Positions 53,957 through 62,920 of a stretch of 64,000 bases of DNA are shown here, piece by piece (positions within the stretch are counted from its first letter, which is position 1; every line of letters begins with the position of its first letter). The translations under genes were made by a program, and so were the position numbers. The notes below the pieces were generated by a model. The model was not told the DNA's origin. It ran no database searches and saw only the letters and a program-made list of their open reading frames with translations. The DNA lies in assembly GCF_000243335.1 (NCBI RefSeq), contig NZ_JH597773.1:4238115-4302114 (forward strand). The letters run 5' to 3'. This stretch comes from Leptonema illini DSM 21528 (lineage in GTDB: Bacteria > Spirochaetota > Leptospiria > Leptospirales > Leptonemataceae).

Positions 53957-55318
53957 ATGCTGACCTTTCACAGTATGCCACCCCTTTCAGCAAAGCACCG
54001 AAATACTCTCGAAGGCTTCTCTTCGGCTCAGATCGCTATCATTACAGAAGAGAAGGCCTGCAAGCAGGTCGTCGCCGCTGCCGGTAGCGGAAAAACGCGA
54101 ACCGTTATCGGTTTAACCAGGTTCCGATTCGAGTCCGGTCTGGAACGTGCCGGACGTTTTCTTATTCTGAGCTTCAGCAGAAAGGCCTGCGGCGAGATTC
54201 GAAGCCGTCTGCCCGCACAGCTGCATGATGCCGTCGAGATCCGCACCTTCCACAGTTTCTGTTACAGGCGTCTTCTGGAGCTGCATCCGACGTTGAGTCG
54301 ATCCTCGTTTCGCATCCTTGAAGAAGAAGAGCGCAATCGTTTTCTCTATAAGATTCTGCGAGAACATCCCGATGTGATCGGCGGCATCCCTTTCTCGCTT
54401 ATCTTGAAAAGTCGCGAAACCTTCTACGAATATTTTCCCGAGCTTGCGATGAAAACATACCGAGCTCTGCATGCATATAAACGAGAAAACGATCTGCTTG
54501 AATACGACGACCTCATTCAGATTCTTCTGTGGGGATTGCGTCGACAGGAAAGCTGGGCGCTTCACATGAAATCTCTATACGACATGATCCTTGTCGACGA
54601 GTTTCAGGATACCGATCCGCAGCAGCTCGAGTTTCTTCTGCGCATGAATTCGCCGAGGCTGATGGTCGTCGGCGACGACTGGCAGGCCATCTACAGCTTT
54701 CGCGGCGCTACCGTGCAGCCCTTCCTGGATTTTAAGAAGCTCTTTCCGAGAACCGTCCTGTACCCGTTAACCGAAAACTATCGCAGCCTGCAGCCCATCG
54801 TTCACGGCGGTAGCGGCATCATCAAGCATTCATCGCGGCAGATTCGCAAGAAGGTGAAGGCGGTACGCGGGCGCGGTCCTAACTTTCCCGTTCTGTCGTT
54901 CGCACTGCGTCCGGGCGAAGAACCCGACTTTGTACGCTTGATAGAGCAGCATGACGTCGTCATTCTCACACGCAGTAACTTCAGACGCGATCTGTGGATC
55001 GCCGCCGGCTTTCCCGAAAATCGGATTCTGACCATACATCGTTCGAAAGGGTTGGAGTTTCCGGTCGTGCTGCTTGATGTCATAGGCGGCTGGAGCGGCG
55101 AGACCTTTCTTTCAGACGAAGAGATCCGCATCGCCTACGTCGGCATGACGCGCGCCGAGAATCTATTCTGCTGTCTTCATCGTCCGGTTTATCCGGAACA
55201 GGCGATGGAGAGGACCGTATTCGAGGTGCTGTTTCGGCCGATCTGTCGTCCGGAAGTCAGAGACGGCCTGAGCGGTCTGTTAGAGCAGGAGGCGCAGTAT
55301 CGCGATCACGACGCCTGA
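53957..55318 (+). CDS. Compact UvrD-like superfamily 1 helicase
   Basis: 453 residues from ATG 53957 (ATG 53975 is possible). All helicase motifs are present: AAAGSGKTRTVIG, LSFSRKACGEIRSRL, FHSFCYRRL, ILVDEFQDTDP, VVGDDWQAIYSFRGA, LTENYRS, TIHRSKGLEFPVVLLD and IAYVGMTRAENLFC. The distance between motifs IV and V is only about 115 residues, so the large 2B subdomain of PcrA is absent. It is probably an accessory DNA helicase. The region before it has two A-rich runs. It overlaps the convergent TetR gene by 13 bases. Confidence 0.88.
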   Translation: MLTFHSMPPLSAKHRNTLEGFSSAQIAIITEEKACKQVVAAAGSGKTRTVIGLTRFRFESGLERAGRFLILSFSRKACGEIRSRLPAQLHDAVEIRTFHSFCYRRLLELHPTLSRSSFRILEEEERNRFLYKILREHPDVIGGIPFSLILKSRETFYEYFPELAMKTYRALHAYKRENDLLEYDDLIQILLWGLRRQESWALHMKSLYDMILVDEFQDTDPQQLEFLLRMNSPRLMVVGDDWQAIYSFRGATVQPFLDFKKLFPRTVLYPLTENYRSLQPIVHGGSGIIKHSSRQIRKKVKAVRGRGPNFPVLSFALRPGEEPDFVRLIEQHDVVILTRSNFRRDLWIAAGFPENRILTIHRSKGLEFPVVLLDVIGGWSGETFLSDEEIRIAYVGMTRAENLFCCLHRPVYPEQAMERTVFEVLFRPICRPEVRDGLSGLLEQEAQYRDHDA

Positions 55319-55983
55319 GGCTGGTTCGGCGAGGCCTTCATGCCTTCGATAAAATAGTCGATGGAGTTGGCCGCCAGTTTGTCGAGGTCCTGCTTGAGAA
55401 GCGTAAGGTTGCGGCGATGAAAGAGAACGAGGATGCCGTCGAGAATGGCCCAGAGGCCGGTAGCCGCCGCTCCGGAATCGCTGATCGGGAATTCCCGTCT
55501 GAGGATGCCTTCGCGCACGACGGCCTGTACGAACTTCAGAACATCACGTGCCTTGCGGTCGATCTCACGACTGATGCGGGATCGGTTCTCGCGCAGCTCT
55601 TCTTCAGTCAGATTCAGGACGGCGATGATGTCGAAGTATTCAGGGTTCTGTCTGTAGAATTCAAGATAGGCCCGGGCGACGATGCGAAGCTTCTCGGTGG
55701 AGGAATCTACGCCCGACTCTGAGACGGCCTGGCGCAGATGGTTTTCCAGAAGGACGATGCCTTCGAGAAGAACGCATTTATAGACGTCGACCTTATCCTC
55801 GAAATAAAGATAGAAGGTTCCGATAGACAGGCCGGCCCTGTCGGTGATCTCTTTAATCGTCGTATTCTGGTAGCCTTTCTCAAAGAAGGTGGACCGTGCG
55901 GCGTCGAGGATTACGTTTCGTCGCTGCTCGCGGGCCTGCTCCGTCCGGGCACGTTTAAAGCTGGAATTCGACTGATTTTCCAT
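55306..55983 (-). CDS. TetR/AcrR-family transcriptional regulator
   Basis: 225 residues from ATG 55983. The helix-turn-helix domain is clear: REQRRNVILDAARSTFFEKG, then IKEITDRAGLSIGTFYLYFE. The helical ligand-binding domain follows. LEFYRQNPEYFDIIAVLN resembles fatty-acid-related regulators, but no target gene is adjacent. A longer form from ATG 56040 is possible. No palindrome was found to mark its operator. Confidence 0.88.
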   Translation of the reverse strand: MENQSNSSFKRARTEQAREQRRNVILDAARSTFFEKGYQNTTIKEITDRAGLSIGTFYLYFEDKVDVYKCVLLEGIVLLENHLRQAVSESGVDSSTEKLRIVARAYLEFYRQNPEYFDIIAVLNLTEEELRENRSRISREIDRKARDVLKFVQAVVREGILRREFPISDSGAAATGLWAILDGILVLFHRRNLTLLKQDLDKLAANSIDYFIEGMKASPNQPQAS

Positions 55984-56160
55984 CGGAACTTCAGCCCTAA
56001 ATGAATAGGGTTTCAGGTAAACCCTTTTTTCAGGAATCATTCTCAGTGCCTCAAGTCCTCAATGTGCTTTTTGAGACTGCCTGGCATGATCGCCTGGCCT
56101 TCCCGAAAACTGCCGGCGTCTTCCTCTTGACAGGCATATCAATGCAACCAGTCTCTGCCG

Positions 56161-56727
56161 ATGGATCCGATTCGCTGGATTGACGCTTCGATGCTTGATG
56201 GACTTGTGCAGCAAGCAGCGGACACTCCGCGGGGTCGATTGAATCGTAACTTTCATCATACGCTTGAAGAGAATCCGCATCGATTCCTGAATGCGATGAT
56301 GCGCCGAACGTATGTGCGTCCGCACCGCCATCTTCTGCCGCCAAAACCCGAATCGTTTGTTTTGCTTTCCGGTGCGGTGATCTTCCTCATCTTCGACGAT
56401 GACGGACGCATCAAAGAAAGTCGCCTGATCGCCGCTCCCGATCTTCTGGGCAAGAATCATTCCGAGGCAAAGATGGCCTTCGACAGAGAGCGCAGAAACC
56501 TGACCGAACAGTGTCGTGAGAATCCGGCTATGGGCGTCGACATCGATCCAGGGATCTGGCATACGCTGCTTCCCGTAACCGATGTCGCCGTTATCTTTGA
56601 AGTGAAACCGGGGCCGTATACGCCGGCCGACGACAAAGAATTCGCCGCATGGGCGCCTCCTGAAAACCATCCCGACGCGAAGGCCTATCTTGACTCTCTG
56701 TATAAAATGTGTTACGGTGAGCCATGA
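56161..56727 (+). CDS. WbuC-family cupin-fold protein
   Basis: 188 residues. RGRLNRNFHHTLEENPHRFL, then YVRPHRHLLPPKPESFVLLS with the metal-binding HRH, and GAVIFLIFDDDG match the WbuC cupin family, usually encoded in O-antigen gene clusters and of unknown function. Here its stop overlaps the glgX start (ATGA), so the pair is cotranslated. A role in carbohydrate metabolism is inferred from that coupling only. Confidence 0.75.
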   Translation: MDPIRWIDASMLDGLVQQAADTPRGRLNRNFHHTLEENPHRFLNAMMRRTYVRPHRHLLPPKPESFVLLSGAVIFLIFDDDGRIKESRLIAAPDLLGKNHSEAKMAFDRERRNLTEQCRENPAMGVDIDPGIWHTLLPVTDVAVIFEVKPGPYTPADDKEFAAWAPPENHPDAKAYLDSLYKMCYGEP

Positions 56728-58838
56728 CGCGCAAAACAGGGTGGATTCGACCGGGACGTAGCTTTCCACCCGGCGCTACGGTTCAAGCAACAGGCACGAA
56801 CTTCTGCGTCTTTTCGCGCAACTGCGACAGCGTCGAGCTGCTTCTTTTTGACAGAGTAGATGCGGAGCCGACCGACGTCATCGAGCTTGATCCGACCCTG
56901 CATCGCACGTTCTATTACTGGCATATCTTCCTCGAAGGCGTCGGCCACGGGCAGCTTTATGGCTGGCGTGTAAAAGGCCCCTTTATTCCCGAGGAAGGCC
57001 TCTTCTTTCGCGGAGACAAACTGCTTCTTGATCCCTATACGAAATCAGTCGCCGTGCCTTCGACCTACCGACCTGAGTATGCCATTGAAGACGGCGACAA
57101 CGCGGCGACGATGATGAAAAGCGTCGTCGTCGATTTAAGCCGCTACGACTGGGATAACGATCATGCGCCGCACATGCGACCCGGTAAGACTCTGATCTAT
57201 GAAATGCACGTCGCCGGCTTCACGAAGCATCCGTCCTCTGCCGTAGCGGCGCAGCATCGCGGAACCTACAGCGGACTCATCGAAAAGATCCCCTATCTGA
57301 AAGAGCTGGGCGTGACGACGGTCGAGCTCATGCCCGTTCAACAGTTTGATCCGTTTGCCGCTCCGCAGGGGCGCACAAATTTCTGGGGATACAGTCCGGT
57401 CGCCTTCTTCGCTCCTCATGCGGGTTATGCGACCGGAGCCGCCTTCAATGACGCCGATGCAGGCGAGGCCTTTAACCCGTCCGGACCGGATGACCCGACG
57501 GCCGTCGTCGACGAATTTCGCGATATGGTGAAGGCCCTGCATGCGGCCGGCATCCGCATTATCCTTGATGTCGTGTATAACCATACGGCGGAGGGCGACG
57601 AAGACGGGCCGACGCTATCGTTTCGCGGGCTTGAGAATCGAGCCTATTATATTCCGCATCCGGAAAGTCGCGGGCGTTATGCGAACTATTCGGGATGCGG
57701 GAATACGGTGAACGGCAATCAGTCCATCGTGCGTCGCCTGATCCTCGACAGCCTGCGCTACTGGGTTTCAGAGATGCATATCGACGCCTTCCGTTTCGAT
57801 CTCGCCTCCGTGCTTGCGCGCGACGAATGGGGAGCGCCGCTGAAAAGCCCGCCCATTCTGTGGGAGATCGAATCCGACCCGGTGCTGGCCGGTACGCCCA
57901 TCATCGCCGAAGCGTGGGATGCGGCCGGCCTCTATCAGGTCGGATCGTTCATCGGCCATCGATGGGCGGAGTGGAACGGACGCTTTCGCGATGACGTGCG
58001 CAGGTTTATACGCGGAGACGGGCAAACGGTCTGGCCGCTCATGCATCGCATCACGGGATCGCCCGATCTCTATCTCGACGCCGAACGCGACATCGGCCGC
58101 ACCATCAACTTCCTCACCGCCCATGACGGATTCACGCTTATGGATCTTGTCAGTTATGCGCGCAAGCATAACGAGGCGAACGGTGAAGAGAACAGAGACG
58201 GAAGCGACGAGAACTTCAGCTCGGGCTGGGGAGCTGAGGGCGAAACCGACGACGTGCAGATCAAGGAGTTGCGTCTGCAGCAGATCCGAAACATGCTGCT
58301 GATTCTGCTTCTTTCGCAGGGCACGCCCATGATCCTGATGGGCGACGAGATGGGACGCAGCCAGAAGGGAAACAACAACGCCTACTGCCAGGATAACGCG
58401 CTCGGATGGCTGAACTGGGAAGATCTTCAGCGTAACGGAAGCATCGCGAGTTTTCTCAAGAAGGTGCTCTCTTTACGTCGTCTGCATCCGGCATGGGAGC
58501 AGGATTCGTCCTGGATCTTACCCGTCGAGCATCCTCGTATTCGATGGAGCGGCGTTCGTCTGCATGAGCCCGATGTATCGGATCATTCGCATACGCTGGC
58601 CTTTACGCTGGAGGGGCCTGGGCCACGCATGCATGTGATGCTGAACGCCTATCATGAGCGATTGTCCTTTGCCCTGCCTGAAGCCGAGATGCGCTGGCAT
58701 CTGCTTATCAATACGGCTGCAAAAGAGCCCTTCGCCGAAGGAGAGCTCTCGCCCGTTTCAGGCAGAAGCTATTACGTTGATGCGCATGCCAGCGTTCTTT
58801 TGATCGACGGCGTTTCGCAATATCCGTTTACGATATAG
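56724..58838 (+). CDS. glgX: Glycogen debranching enzyme GlgX
   Basis: GH13 isoamylase-type enzyme of 704 residues that hydrolyses alpha-1,6 branches of glycogen. An N-terminal CBM48 (about 10-100, ATVQATGTNFCVFSRNCDSV) precedes the catalytic barrel with VYNHTAEG, AFRFDLASVLARD (nucleophile Asp), IIAEAWDAAG (acid Glu) and FLTAHDGFTLMDLVSY. The segment NGEENRDGSDENFSSGWGAEG and the NNAYCQDN region are typical of GlgX. It is coupled to the WbuC cupin gene. Confidence 0.95.
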   Translation: MTRKTGWIRPGRSFPPGATVQATGTNFCVFSRNCDSVELLLFDRVDAEPTDVIELDPTLHRTFYYWHIFLEGVGHGQLYGWRVKGPFIPEEGLFFRGDKLLLDPYTKSVAVPSTYRPEYAIEDGDNAATMMKSVVVDLSRYDWDNDHAPHMRPGKTLIYEMHVAGFTKHPSSAVAAQHRGTYSGLIEKIPYLKELGVTTVELMPVQQFDPFAAPQGRTNFWGYSPVAFFAPHAGYATGAAFNDADAGEAFNPSGPDDPTAVVDEFRDMVKALHAAGIRIILDVVYNHTAEGDEDGPTLSFRGLENRAYYIPHPESRGRYANYSGCGNTVNGNQSIVRRLILDSLRYWVSEMHIDAFRFDLASVLARDEWGAPLKSPPILWEIESDPVLAGTPIIAEAWDAAGLYQVGSFIGHRWAEWNGRFRDDVRRFIRGDGQTVWPLMHRITGSPDLYLDAERDIGRTINFLTAHDGFTLMDLVSYARKHNEANGEENRDGSDENFSSGWGAEGETDDVQIKELRLQQIRNMLLILLLSQGTPMILMGDEMGRSQKGNNNAYCQDNALGWLNWEDLQRNGSIASFLKKVLSLRRLHPAWEQDSSWILPVEHPRIRWSGVRLHEPDVSDHSHTLAFTLEGPGPRMHVMLNAYHERLSFALPEAEMRWHLLINTAAKEPFAEGELSPVSGRSYYVDAHASVLLIDGVSQYPFTI

Positions 58839-58859
58839 AGTCGGAACCCGTCCTGAAAC

Positions 58860-59591
58860 TCAGGGCAGGTTTTTGATCACTTTCAGATCGCCGTAGTGCA
58901 GGCGAAAGGCGGCGATCAGGCCGAAGCCTGCGGCGGTCAGAATGCCGGCGACGGGAATGAGCAGCAGCACAAGCGAACCAAGCCCGAGGCCAAGCGACTC
59001 CGGGCGTAGCGCCTTCAGGGTCTGCATGCGGGCCGCGCTTTTCGGATAATCCCGTTCGAGCAGCATATCGAAGACTCCGCGGCCGATGAAGTAGCCGTCA
59101 TAGAGCGCAAGCGGAATAAACTGAAACGGCCCCAGAGGCAGCGTGACCAGCATAAGCAGCAGCATGCCGGCGATCTGAAGCAATGCGCGCAGCGAACCGA
59201 GCAGCGCATTACCGATGTCGGCGGAAAGCGCCGTCTCTTTTCTCTGGCCGAATTGCAGCTGTTCGAGCCGATCTTGCAGAGGGCTTAGAAACGGTAAAAC
59301 GACAAGGGCCGTTACAAGTCGGTAGCTTATGAAATAGAAGAAAACGGCCTGAACAAGGGCGATGATCCAGAGGAAGGGCAGGGCTGCATCGGCCATCGTG
59401 CCTGGAATCAGCACGATCAGCCATTCAAGCAGGGCAAGAGCTGCATAGAAAACCCCGACGGCAAGCGCCGTGCCGAGAACAAGGCTGAGCAGTCCTGGCA
59501 ATACAAAATAGGACCAGAGCCTTTCTTCGCGAACGATCTTCAGCGAGCGAAAGACGGATAGGAAGGCACGGACGACGCGCTGCAATCTCAT
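58860..59591 (-). CDS. EI24/CysZ-like integral membrane protein
   Basis: 243 residues with about four strongly hydrophobic regions. The N-terminal FRSLKIVREERLWSYFVLPG, then LVTALVVLPFLSPLQDRLEQ and PLGPFQFIPLALYDGYFIGR, match the EI24 (DUF540, CysZ) family. CysZ takes up sulfate in E. coli, but most members are uncharacterised. It directly follows panD (no gap) on the same strand. No sulfur gene is nearby. Confidence 0.75.
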   Translation of the reverse strand: MRLQRVVRAFLSVFRSLKIVREERLWSYFVLPGLLSLVLGTALAVGVFYAALALLEWLIVLIPGTMADAALPFLWIIALVQAVFFYFISYRLVTALVVLPFLSPLQDRLEQLQFGQRKETALSADIGNALLGSLRALLQIAGMLLLMLVTLPLGPFQFIPLALYDGYFIGRGVFDMLLERDYPKSAARMQTLKALRPESLGLGLGSLVLLLIPVAGILTAAGFGLIAAFRLHYGDLKVIKNLP

Positions 59592-59969
59592 TCAGACACT
59601 GAGAAGCTCACCGGTCATCGAACGAATGCGATTTGATTCGTCCACATGAACGACGCGGGGCTCGTAGTCGGCCGGAATCTCTTCGGCGTTGTAGTAGGCG
59701 TAGGTGATGATGATGATCTTGTCGCCGGCATGGCCCAGACGGGCGGCGGCGCCGTTCAGGCAGATCGTTCCGCTACCGCGTTCTCCGCGAATGGTGTAGG
59801 TTTCGAGGCGTGCGCCGTTGTTCACATTGACGATGGCTACTTTTTCGTAGACCTTGATGCCGGCTGCATCGAGCAGATCTTCGTCGACGGTAAGAGAGCC
59901 CTGATAGTTCAGATCGGCTTCGGTTACCGTAGCGCGATGGATTTTCGATTTGCACATCTCAATCAGCAT
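59592..59969 (-). CDS. panD: Aspartate 1-decarboxylase proenzyme
   Basis: Makes beta-alanine for pantothenate and coenzyme A. 125 residues from ATG 59969, which has GGAGG 8 bases before it; a TTG at 59975 is possible. The self-processing site YQGSL has Gly 24-Ser 25, the same number as in E. coli, which supports this start; Ser 25 becomes the pyruvoyl group. [14 protein letters not shown] and [20 protein letters not shown] are the usual conserved parts. No other pan gene is adjacent. Confidence 0.96.
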   Translation of the reverse strand: MLIEMCKSKIHRATVTEADLNYQGSLTVDEDLLDAAGIKVYEKVAIVNVNNGARLETYTIRGERGSGTICLNGAAARLGHAGDKIIIITYAYYNAEEIPADYEPRVVHVDESNRIRSMTGELLSV

Positions 59970-60141
59970 GATCAACCCTCCACCCTGAGCCCGGAGGCCC
60001 GAACAGTCCTGCTTTCAAGAAGGACCGCTTTTGAAAAAATCCAACCATTTTCCGGTCACAGTTTCGGTCATCTCCTGCATGGGGCCGATTCTGAAAACGA
60101 AAAAAAGTTCCCTTGATTTGCAGGCGGCGTACGAACCCCGC

Positions 60142-60171
60142 TTGATGCCGTCTCTCTTTTATTCATATAAG
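60142..60171 (+). promoter_or_regulatory. Candidate sigma70-type promoter of the HD-GYP gene
   Basis: TTGATG (60142-60147) and TATAAG (60166-60171) are separated by 18 bases, a plausible -35/-10 pair with matches of 4/6 and 5/6. An 11-base run of T lies at 60185-60195, between the promoter and the ATG at 60235. It sits in the 265-base gap between panD (minus) and this gene. Confidence 0.4.
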
Positions 60172-60234
60172 ACGATTTGTTTCCTTTTTTTTTTTACTGG
60201 CATTTCCGCCTGAGTCGTTCAACGTTTGTTCGCG

Positions 60235-62274
60235 ATGGATTCTCTAAAAGAATCAGACTCAAAATCAGACGTCAGACAGGACGCTCCGCTCCCCCTTTCT
60301 GCCGAGCGGCGTCGGGGAACGGAGCTGGCGCGTTATGTCTTTCTGTCGCCCGATATAGACTCCTCTTCTTTTGATGAGTTGCATATCAGGCAGATCGACA
60401 ATGCCGATCACCGCGCCGAGCCGGCGCAGGTTCAGGATCGTTTCGTTTCGGCCATCTGTATCGTTACCGAGCAGTATGCCGATGACAACGCCGCTATGCT
60501 CGGCCAGTGGCTGGAGGGGATCTTTTCGCGTGAGATGCTTTTTTTGATCCTGTGTAAAAGGGAGCGCGGCCGCAACTCCTTTCAGGGGATTCCCTCCGAA
60601 TTGATCTATCTTATCATGCCGTCGGGCACGCCCGGTCCATTTTTGCGTCAGCTTGTGGAGAACGCCTACCGCGAGATGTCGCTGCGACTGGATCGCCTCG
60701 GCTATCAAACCCGTCTCGAACTCAGCCTGCAGGATATGCGGCGCATTATCCGCATCGGTCAGCTGCTCTCGACCGAGAAAGATTTCGAGGTATTGATCGG
60801 GAAGATTCTTCACGAGGCGATGGGCGTCGTCGGCGCCGATGCCGGTTCGATCTATGTAACCGAGCCGTATAAAGGCGATCGTCCGGAATACCTGCGATTT
60901 AAGAAGTCAGCCTTACAGCTGAATGCAAGCGAGTTCGTGCTTCCCATCGATGCTCGTTCTATTGCCGGCTATGTGGCATCTTCAGGCGCTCCGCTGATGA
61001 TTCCCGACTGCTATGCCCTTTCGGGAGAGGAGCCTTACCGTTTCAATAGAGAGTATGATCAGCAGCATCGCTACTTCACGAGATCGATGCTCGTTATTCC
61101 GATGAAGAACTATCGCAACGAGATCATCGGCGTTATCCAGCTCATCAATAAAAAGCCCGAGGCCGGACGATCCCTTCGCTTTGAAGAGATGCGAGACGGA
61201 GCCGTGCGTCCGTTCACGACGGCCGATATGGATAAGGCCAGCGCCGTCGCCGGTCAGGCCGCCGTCGCTATCGAGAACAACCGACTGATCAACGACATCA
61301 ATCATCTTTTCGAAGGATTTGTGCGAGCCTCGGTGACGGCCATTGAACAGCGAGATCCGACGACGTCGGGCCATTCGTTTCGCGTCGCCGAGTATACGGT
61401 GGGACTTGCCGAGGCCGTCGATCGACTGTCTTCGGGCCGTTTTCAGCATCTCAAATTCACGAGAGAGCAGATTCGCGAGATCCGCTATGCCTCTTTGCTG
61501 CACGATTTTGGTAAGGTCGGAGTTCGCGAGCAGGTGCTTGTTAAGGCGAAGAAGCTGTATCCCGATCAGTTAAACGAGATTCGCTGGCGGTTCCGGTATG
61601 CGCGAAAGGCCCTTGAATATAAATACTCGCAGAAGAAGCTGAACTACCTCAAAGAGAACGGCGAGGGCCCTTTCCGCGACTACGAGCGTTATATCGACGC
61701 CGAGCTTGCACAGAAGATCGAGGAATTGCAGGGCATGCTTCAGATCGTCGAGCTCTCAAACGAGCCGAACGTCGTTGACGGCGATTCCATAGTTCAGATC
61801 GAGCAGGTCGCCCTCAACCGCCTCCACCTCGACGATGGAACGATCGTTCCCTTTCTCACGGATAACGAGCTTATGAGCCTTCAGGTGCGACGCGGAAATC
61901 TCGATCAACGTGAAAGGCTTGAGATCGAAAGCCATGTCACACATACCTATCGGTTCCTGGTACAGATCCCCTGGACGGGCGATCTCAAGCGCGTTCCCGA
62001 CATCGCTTACGGACACCATGAGAAGCTTGACGGCTCGGGTTATCCGCTCGGGTTGAATCGGCCCGAGATCCTGCCACAGACGCGAATGATGACGATCGCC
62101 GACATCTATGATGCGCTTACCGCTCCGGATCGTCCCTATAAGAAGTCGCTTCATTCCGACGCCGCCCTGGATATCCTTGGCAAAGAGGCGCGTGATGGAC
62201 ATCTCGACCCTGAGATGCTGAAGGTCTTTATAGAGGCGAAGGTCTTCGAGAAAAGAGGAGAAGGCGCCTACTGA
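60235..62274 (+). CDS. GAF-HD-GYP cyclic di-GMP phosphodiesterase
   Basis: 679 residues, no membrane helix. An N-terminal region of unknown type (1-165) precedes a GAF domain (about 180-350; GVVGADAGSIYVTEPYKGD, SMLVIPMKNYRNEIIGVIQL). The HD-GYP domain has HSFRVAEY, the metal pair His 423-Asp 424 in LLHDFGKVG, HHE at 594-596 and GYP at 602-604. HD and HHE are 171 residues apart against about 60 in typical proteins, so about 110 residues are inserted. It should hydrolyse c-di-GMP under control of the GAF ligand. No GGDEF domain is present. Confidence 0.92.
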   Translation: MDSLKESDSKSDVRQDAPLPLSAERRRGTELARYVFLSPDIDSSSFDELHIRQIDNADHRAEPAQVQDRFVSAICIVTEQYADDNAAMLGQWLEGIFSREMLFLILCKRERGRNSFQGIPSELIYLIMPSGTPGPFLRQLVENAYREMSLRLDRLGYQTRLELSLQDMRRIIRIGQLLSTEKDFEVLIGKILHEAMGVVGADAGSIYVTEPYKGDRPEYLRFKKSALQLNASEFVLPIDARSIAGYVASSGAPLMIPDCYALSGEEPYRFNREYDQQHRYFTRSMLVIPMKNYRNEIIGVIQLINKKPEAGRSLRFEEMRDGAVRPFTTADMDKASAVAGQAAVAIENNRLINDINHLFEGFVRASVTAIEQRDPTTSGHSFRVAEYTVGLAEAVDRLSSGRFQHLKFTREQIREIRYASLLHDFGKVGVREQVLVKAKKLYPDQLNEIRWRFRYARKALEYKYSQKKLNYLKENGEGPFRDYERYIDAELAQKIEELQGMLQIVELSNEPNVVDGDSIVQIEQVALNRLHLDDGTIVPFLTDNELMSLQVRRGNLDQRERLEIESHVTHTYRFLVQIPWTGDLKRVPDIAYGHHEKLDGSGYPLGLNRPEILPQTRMMTIADIYDALTAPDRPYKKSLHSDAALDILGKEARDGHLDPEMLKVFIEAKVFEKRGEGAY

Positions 62275-62321
62275 AATCGCTGCGCTCGTTATTTCACCGA
62301 TTTCGCATTCCATCGGGCAAC

Positions 62322-62852
62322 GTGTTCCTGATTTTCACCGGAGCAATGTTACTGTTGCTTCATGCGGGTATGCTTTACGACTGTCCTGTGATTTTTCCGT
62401 TTGCAGCCGCTACTATCGCTCTTGATGCAGCCGTGATAAGAATTGCAGGCCGGCAGAAGATCTCTTTTGGACCAGTGGCCGAACAGCTTGTTATTTTGCA
62501 GCTGCCGCGTCTGGCCGTTTCTCTGTTAACGATGGCGATCGGCGTCTGGGAGCCCCGCTGGATCCTGCTGCTTCTTATCTGGGGCAGCTTGCAGCTTGCC
62601 GGATTTGCCGTATATGTGTACGGATATCTGGTCGGTCCGCGCCGGGTCCAGCTTTCAGAGGAGGAGTTGAGCGTGGATTCTCTCTCATCTGCTTCGCTGG
62701 CATCCGGGACTCCCGTTTCTGCGTTGAAAATACTGCATCTTTCTGATCTTCATATGGAATACTGGAGCTTGAGGGTAGAGCAGATACTCGCTCTTGTGAA
62801 GCAGAGTGAATCTACAGGCATTATCCCGGCCGTATTGATATCTTCAATCTAA
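62322..62852 (+). pseudogene. Truncated membrane metallophosphoesterase
   Basis: 176 codons from GTG 62322; the frame is open back to 62271, where no good start exists. Three to four membrane helices are followed by LKILHLSDLHMEYWSLRVEQ, the first metal-binding motif (DLH) of calcineurin-like phosphoesterases of the YkuE type. The frame then ends in [13 protein letters not shown], before the remaining GDxxN, GNH and H motifs. The next gene, catalase, starts 68 bases later, so the 3' two-thirds appears deleted. The product would be inactive. Confidence 0.72.
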
Positions 62853-62920
62853 AGATAGTATTAATTGATTTGCGTTATTTCATTCCTTCCTGTAGAGTCG
62901 GGGAATCAAAGGGAGGAAGT

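Noticed and set aside
60031-60213. Small frame between panD and the HD-GYP gene
   Set aside because: It runs through the candidate promoter and T tract and shows no protein features.
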